Origin: Epinephelus fuscoguttatus
Taxonomy: Eukaryota; Chordata; Actinopteri; Perciformes; Serranidae
Assembly: GCF_011397635.1 (NCBI RefSeq)
Contig: NC_064760.1
Coordinates: forward strand, 26,386,856 to 26,450,855
Length of the DNA stretch: 64,000 nucleotides
Direction: 5' to 3'
Program-made: the position numbers and the translations under genes
Part shown: positions 59,189-64,000 of the stretch, piece after piece
How positions within the stretch are numbered: the first letter of the stretch is position 1
Layout of the letters: each line of letters starts with the position of its first letter
Notes under the pieces: model-generated
Told to the model about the DNA's origin: nothing
The model's input: the letters and a program-made list of their open reading frames with translations, nothing else
The model's database searches: none

Positions 59189-61392
59189 ATGGTATCGTGG
59201 ATGATTTCGAGGATAGTTGTGTGAGTATGGGCTGGGCTGTTGTGTTTAAACGTTAGCCACATCGGCGGCTCCTCCATTCATCAGCTGTCTGATGCTGAGC
59301 GCCGCGCCAACTAGCTAGCATCCATTTTCTGTCCGTGTATTGACATACACGTTTCAGTCATGTAGAAAAATACTGTGGCTGAGACGTTAATAAAACACCG
59401 AGCTAAGCGAGTGTCGACACCAACCGTTGCTCTGTGTCTTCAGTGAACACAGTGATGCAGTACAATCATGCTAGCCGCTGGTAGCTAACGTATGCTGGCT
59501 AGCCAGTAACCACCTGACAGATAATGTGTTGGCAGGGAAATGAGCTGTTAGCTGGCCACAGCATTCAAGTGAAACCTGCTTAATATGCCAGCCTCGCTGC
59601 AGACTAGTAAACAGATTGCCTGCCATGGCTTTTTAAAACACCACAGCCTGATTATTGCTGGTCTGGAGGCTGAGCATCACAGCACCATATGGGAGCATGA
59701 GTTAGTAAAATGTGGGTCTGTGCATCCATCCATCCTTGATCACACCTATGTTCAGGACCTGGCCAGATAACTGTGTATGTTTTTGTTATTTGACCATGTT
59801 GGAGTGACTTTACAGATTTATATTTCTTGCTGTGATGAGTGGAGCAGGCCTGGACTTCCACCTGTACACACACCACATCCCGACAGTGTGGATGACTCAA
59901 CTAAAGACAGCAGCTGCCATCGTCCTTATCCCTTATGCGGACATTTTTACAATGTTGCAATAGTGTCATCTTGTAAGCAATGTGGTTTTAATCAGGATAT
60001 TGTGCCGTCTGACCATTCTGATGCTGTCAGTTTCTTGTGGATTTAACCAGGCTGTATGCAAGCTTGGTGTTGCAATCCCCAACTGTAACTCTGATGGTGG
60101 CTGCTAAAGGCCCAGCTGTAGAAGTGTCATAGGTGTTTCATGGCTATAAATATTCTGCTTGTCCGTATTACATAAGGAAAGGATAACATTGGCAAACTGT
60201 TACTTTTAGTGGCTTCCAGCTGGCTCTTCCACTTCACTGCACCTCAGGTAGTCATGCGTCGATGGGAGACAAACAGTGTGACTGGATATGCATCATAATG
60301 GCTGCTGCACATCAAACACGAGATTAATCATTTTCCATCTTTACTCTGTGCTTCAAACATGCAGCTGCCTCTTTGTTTTGCTCTTTGAAAATGTAGTCGG
60401 TGTTTTAATGACACGTCCTAACACAGGTGACTAAGCAGCGTTAATCCCTGACGCTGAGTATCTCTGATCTTGGAGCCCAGCGAGAGGATGGGATGCCCTC
60501 AGACTCTGTGAAGTGAACCTGAGATGGGACACAAAGAGGCACAGGGCATCTGCTGAGGGTGTCTGCTGGCCTAGAGGCCTGCTTTTGAGTCTCCTCAGCT
60601 TACTGTACAAAGCTGGGAGGCGCTGCACACATGACTGAGCAGCTCAGACACACAAGGACAGAAGACCTGCTTTGATGCTGAGAAAAACTGTAGATATGCA
60701 GCTGGGAGCCTCAAAGGGATACTCTGTGTTAAAAAACATCCAATCCTCAGCTTAAATGAAGTATTATAAGTCAGAATCTGTGGTTTAGACTGTAAGCCTA
60801 CAGCCAAACTAGTGCCTTTCTGAACTCTATTCTCCCTGCTGTCCCCTCACTCAGCATTTAACATCCTGTCACATCAGCACAAATCACCACAGTGGCACAG
60901 GACGCGACCAAATGCACATCAAAAACACGGCTCTGTGTGCACAGTGTCCCAATCTGCACATGGACTAACACATGGTGACCCACCCCTGGCACGCTTTTGT
61001 GTGTTTTTCCATTTTGTCTCGCTGCAGTCTTCCTGACTCCATGATCTCCATTATTCTTTTGCACAGATAATCAGAGCAATATGTTTTGAAAAGCCACTTC
61101 CCATCAGCACTCAGATCAAAACCACCCAGAGACTGGCTCTGCTGAAGTAATACAGAAAGATACTTGTGTTTACATAAGCACAGAGCAAACATGGCTAACC
61201 TGCTTTTTAAGCTGGAACACATTTGTTAGGTGTCAGAGTCAACACCCAGAGGCCGCGTTCTCAAGCTGAATCCCCCTCCTCTGACTTGGGCTTCTCTGCT
61301 CCTCTGCTCCTTTTTGCAGCCTTGCCTTTGGGACACTCTACCCAGCATACTCCTCGTACAAGGCTGTCAAAACGAAGAATGTGAAGGAATAT
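59189..61392 (+). CDS. reep2: Receptor expression-enhancing protein 2, first two coding exons (partial)
   Basis: REEP proteins shape tubular ER through a reticulon-like hairpin and link ER to microtubules. Exon 1 is 59189-59220 (phase 2 end) and exon 2 is 61320-61392 (phase 0 end), encoding 35 residues. They read [11 protein letters not shown] then [20 protein letters not shown] and VKEY. The [11 protein letters not shown] string favours REEP2 over REEP1 (family knowledge), as does adjacency to kdm3b. The start has a favourable context (AAGATGG). The TB2/DP1/HVA22 domain and C-terminus must be encoded beyond 64000; no third exon was found downstream in the window. Confidence 0.9.
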
Positions 61393-62664
61393 GTGAGTAT
61401 CACCTCTGGTCACTAAATCACAGCAGACCATTTTTGACCCCTGACCGCTCTGTTTGACTTTAAGGATGTGTTTGCCCTGGGCTGCTGTTTGCTATTTTTA
61501 CGCTAAATGTTTGAAGTTTAAAATGCACATTGTGAGGAATGTAATACAAAGCCCAACGATGGAATTTAGGCCTGGCCTACATACATATAACTATACACAC
61601 ATTAATCACCTGGATTAACATCTGTTCTGATGTTGGCCACACTGACTATTCTGTCACTCAAAGACTGATAATCAAAATATCAAGTATGTTTGATAACAAT
61701 CTCACGGACAAGCATGGCAGCTACCAGGGACACACCAACCTTCATGAAACTGGGTCACTGACTGAGGCACTGTAATGACTCTCAAAGACAAATGCCTCCA
61801 TAGCTCTCTCCTAATTCCTCTTTTGCATGGATTGACGTGTCCATGTGGAATAAAAGATGAACTGGGAGCATGACGGTTGTGTGCGGGTATTCTTTCATCT
61901 GTTTGAGCAGATCGTTTTTATCCAACGCTTGCAAAGAATACATGAATGTGCACGCACCTCTTAATTATTACATAACAGCCTGCCACGCTGCAGATTGTGA
62001 ATACCCGTCTGCATCATCTAGTGCAGTTGTTGCCAATCTAGGGGTTGCAGAATAAATGTGATGGGTCTCAAGAGGATTAAACGGATAGGGAAGAATGAAA
62101 AAAAAACCTAATTTCTCCGTGACAAAATTTTGTTTATATTTCTGACTTTAATAAATCAGTGAAACATAAACCTTATTGTAAGAGGACACAAGCTAGTGCG
62201 GTTGGGAACCAGTGCTCTGTGAGGCCTTTTGGCTCAGACGAACAACCACAGCATGTTAAGCGCATGAAACATCCCTATCCCTTGATACCAAAATGATTCA
62301 TAGTTCTAATGTGCACTCCCTGGTAGTCATGACGTCCTGTAGTGCATGCCAGTTTCCTCTGAGTTCACTGATGATATTTTCCACACATTGCATGTTTGAG
62401 TATTGGAAACATCACCACTGAGTTTTTAGAAACGTTTGGGATGTGGCAGCGTTGTAAATAAATCAGAGAGAATATCTTTATGTACAGGGTTCCCACAGGT
62501 GCTTGAAATCCTTGAAAGTTTGTGATTTTGAGGGAAAAAATTAGGCATTTTTGAAAATAGACATGCGTCGACATAGGTCATTAAAAGTGCTGGAATTTAT
62601 ATACTTTTTTGCAAGAACAGATATTGAAGCTGTTTTGATATATTTTTAAGTGTAACTTTAAAAG

Positions 62665-63198
62665 CCCAGACGCACCAAACTGACATCAAAGAACTAGTGC
62701 CTGTGGATATTCTCATTTATCCAGGTCATAGTTATCTCAAGGCAATTTTCCACACCTGTTTGTAAGAGTAGTTCCAGCCTAGTCAGACAAGCATGAACTG
62801 ATGAAGCCTCTTGGACAAGAGGCAAAACGTCTTCTAAGACAAAACCAAGTCCAGTTACGTTCGATTCAGTTGCCTTGAGAGAAAGAGCTAGCGGTGATGA
62901 TGAAAGCTGTTGTCTCACCTCATGTCACCTGTGTCTTGGCCAAAAACTCGCACTTGAACACACCGCAAAGACTGCAGCCAATGGCTGGTTACGTTCTGCA
63001 CCAGCATGAGAGGAAGTGACACTCCATACCAGCAGGCGGCGGTCATCTGCATTTGTCATTCAACATGCTGAATCAGCTGGAAAAAAGCCAACAAGGGCCA
63101 ACTAGTGAGGGCTATGGGACACAGTGAGGACGACAGACGCTTACTGACAGCCCGACATTGACAGACTGAATGATTGTCAGCTTGGTGTGTCAGGGCCC
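62665..63198. mobile_element. MITE with CCC(T/A)GACRCACCAA ends (middle layer of a nest)
   Basis: CCCAGACGCACCAAACTGAC at the left faces CAGCTTGGTGTGTCAGGGCC at the right. A 6-bp direct repeat TAAAAG borders it at 62659-62664 and 63199-63204. It contains the foldback repeat at 62700-62885. Confidence 0.8.
62700..62885. repeat. Foldback MITE of the GAAGCCTCTTGG family (inner layer)
   Basis: AGTTATCTCAAGGCAA near 62728 faces TTGCCTTGAGA ending near 62880. The core GATGAAGCCTCTTGGACAAG then AGGCAAAACGTCTTC matches the copy at 35340-35525. Confidence 0.8.
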
Positions 63199-64000
63199 TA
63201 AAAGTAAATTGTTGTAAATTGGCTTTTTGTAGTTGCTGTCTGTGAGCGTCTGTGAAGCCTGTTAGTTCTTATTAAAGTCTCAGTGTTGTGACAGTAATAA
63301 ACCCTGATCTGTGTCTCCAACTATGTCATGTTGGGTCCTTGAATTTGAGGGAACTGGGCCTGGAAAGCCCTTGAAAATTACTTGAATTTGATGTTTGAGA
63401 TGCGTGTGAACCCTGTAAGTAACAAAACCAGGGTTACCAGGATAAAAAGCAGAAGAGTTTTTTTAATTATATATTTTATTTTTAAGTAAACGGGGTCCTC
63501 GCTGCTTACCTCATCCCTGCAAGGGATGAGAGAGGGAGGTCCAGGAGGCAGAGGAGGAGGAGATGGCAGCAACCTGGCCCTCCGCCTAGATTTGCACTGG
63601 AGAACAGTCTCCTTCTGGCAGGTTACCATGGCAACCCCCTCCCCAATCGCTACTCAAGCAGACGGCCACAGAAGGAGCGCACGAGGGATGGGGGGAAGAG
63701 GGAGAGAGAGTGGAGGACGCCATTTTTAGAGCTGATGTTTTCATTCCCCTTTCCTCTTGTTTGGCTCGTTTCTAATGAGTCACATTATTCATCATGATGT
63801 GGCTGCATGCCTGTGACCTGCCACTGCCTTAAAAACACACGCTGTTACCATGCAGTGCCTTCCTCTAATTTTTAAATGTTTAATATACCAAGATGTTTGA
63901 CTGTTGATAATGTATGCCCACTAAATCTATGGTGTTGTTTTCAAAGCTAGCTTCCCTTCACAGTACCTAGTCTAAAGCATTTCATGTAGTTAAGTGGTTG

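Larger units (their letters stand above)
62485..63415. mobile_element. MITE with CAGGGTTC ends (outer layer of a nest)
   Basis: Left CAGGGTTCCCACAGGTGCTT and right GCGTGTGAACCCTG are inverted, both bordered by TA (GTA|CAGGG … CCCTG|TAAG). The body words CTTGAAATCCTTGAAAGT and CTTGAATTTGATGTTTGAGA are typical of this common fish MITE. It is interrupted by the element at 62665-63198. Confidence 0.8.
61393..64000. other. reep2 intron 2 (non-coding), repeat-rich
   Basis: No further reep2 exon is recognised. Contents: a hAT relic at about 62023-62213 (CAGTTGTTGCCAATCTAGGG facing GCGGTTGGGAACCAGTG), the three-layer nest at 62485-63415, and a GC/purine-rich patch at 63490-63725 with a perfect 9-bp-stem hairpin at 63510-63530. 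Confidence 0.65.

Noticed and set aside
63526-63729. 67-codon GC-rich frame as a third reep2 exon
   Set aside because: It encodes Gly/Arg low-complexity sequence. The next REEP2 exon should continue with a V-K-W-M-x-Y-W-type hydrophobic segment, which is absent.

Overview
The window is vertebrate genomic DNA, almost certainly from a percomorph-type teleost. Genes are split into many short exons with canonical GT/AG borders, introns are packed with fish-type MITEs, hAT and Harbinger relics, CA/CT microsatellites are common, and the proteins are animal proteins. I assembled exons by joining open frames at splice sites that preserve phase. Family and gene names rest on recalled protein families; no database search was run.

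Layout, left to right. 1-7463 is non-coding sequence with a hAT end, a purine-rich tract and an L2-like LINE fragment. 7464-23254 (+) is a five-exon spondin-2 (mindin) gene, a secreted matrix and innate-immune protein; its third intron (9.6 kb) carries nested transposons, including a 2285-bp hAT element with an 8-bp target duplication and a 617-codon transposase frame on the minus strand. 23255-27900 is the spon2 3' end and a repeat-rich intergenic region with a CTCF-motif-bearing MITE and a 1.1-kb foldback repeat. 28318-53905 (+) is the complete 24-exon kdm3b gene (jmjd1b, histone H3K9 demethylase; 1786 codons plus stop, with no frame break). 54811-59188 is repeat-rich intergenic DNA ending in the reep2 promoter. 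59189-61392 (+) holds the first two coding exons of reep2, an ER-shaping protein; the rest lies beyond the window.

The kdm3b-reep2 order and orientation match the mammalian KDM3B-REEP2 neighbourhood, which supports both calls. The three genes share no obvious pathway and are all on the plus strand, each with its own promoter.

I found no clearly new biological system. The best leads are: a 24-nt in-frame candidate microexon in the kdm3b JmjC region; a hAT transposase whose catalytic-aspartate segment is out of frame between two compensating indels; CTCF-like motifs in a MITE, at the kdm3b promoter and inside kdm3b exon 3; short upstream ORFs before kdm3b and reep2; and several transposon-within-transposon nests whose boundaries can be read directly.
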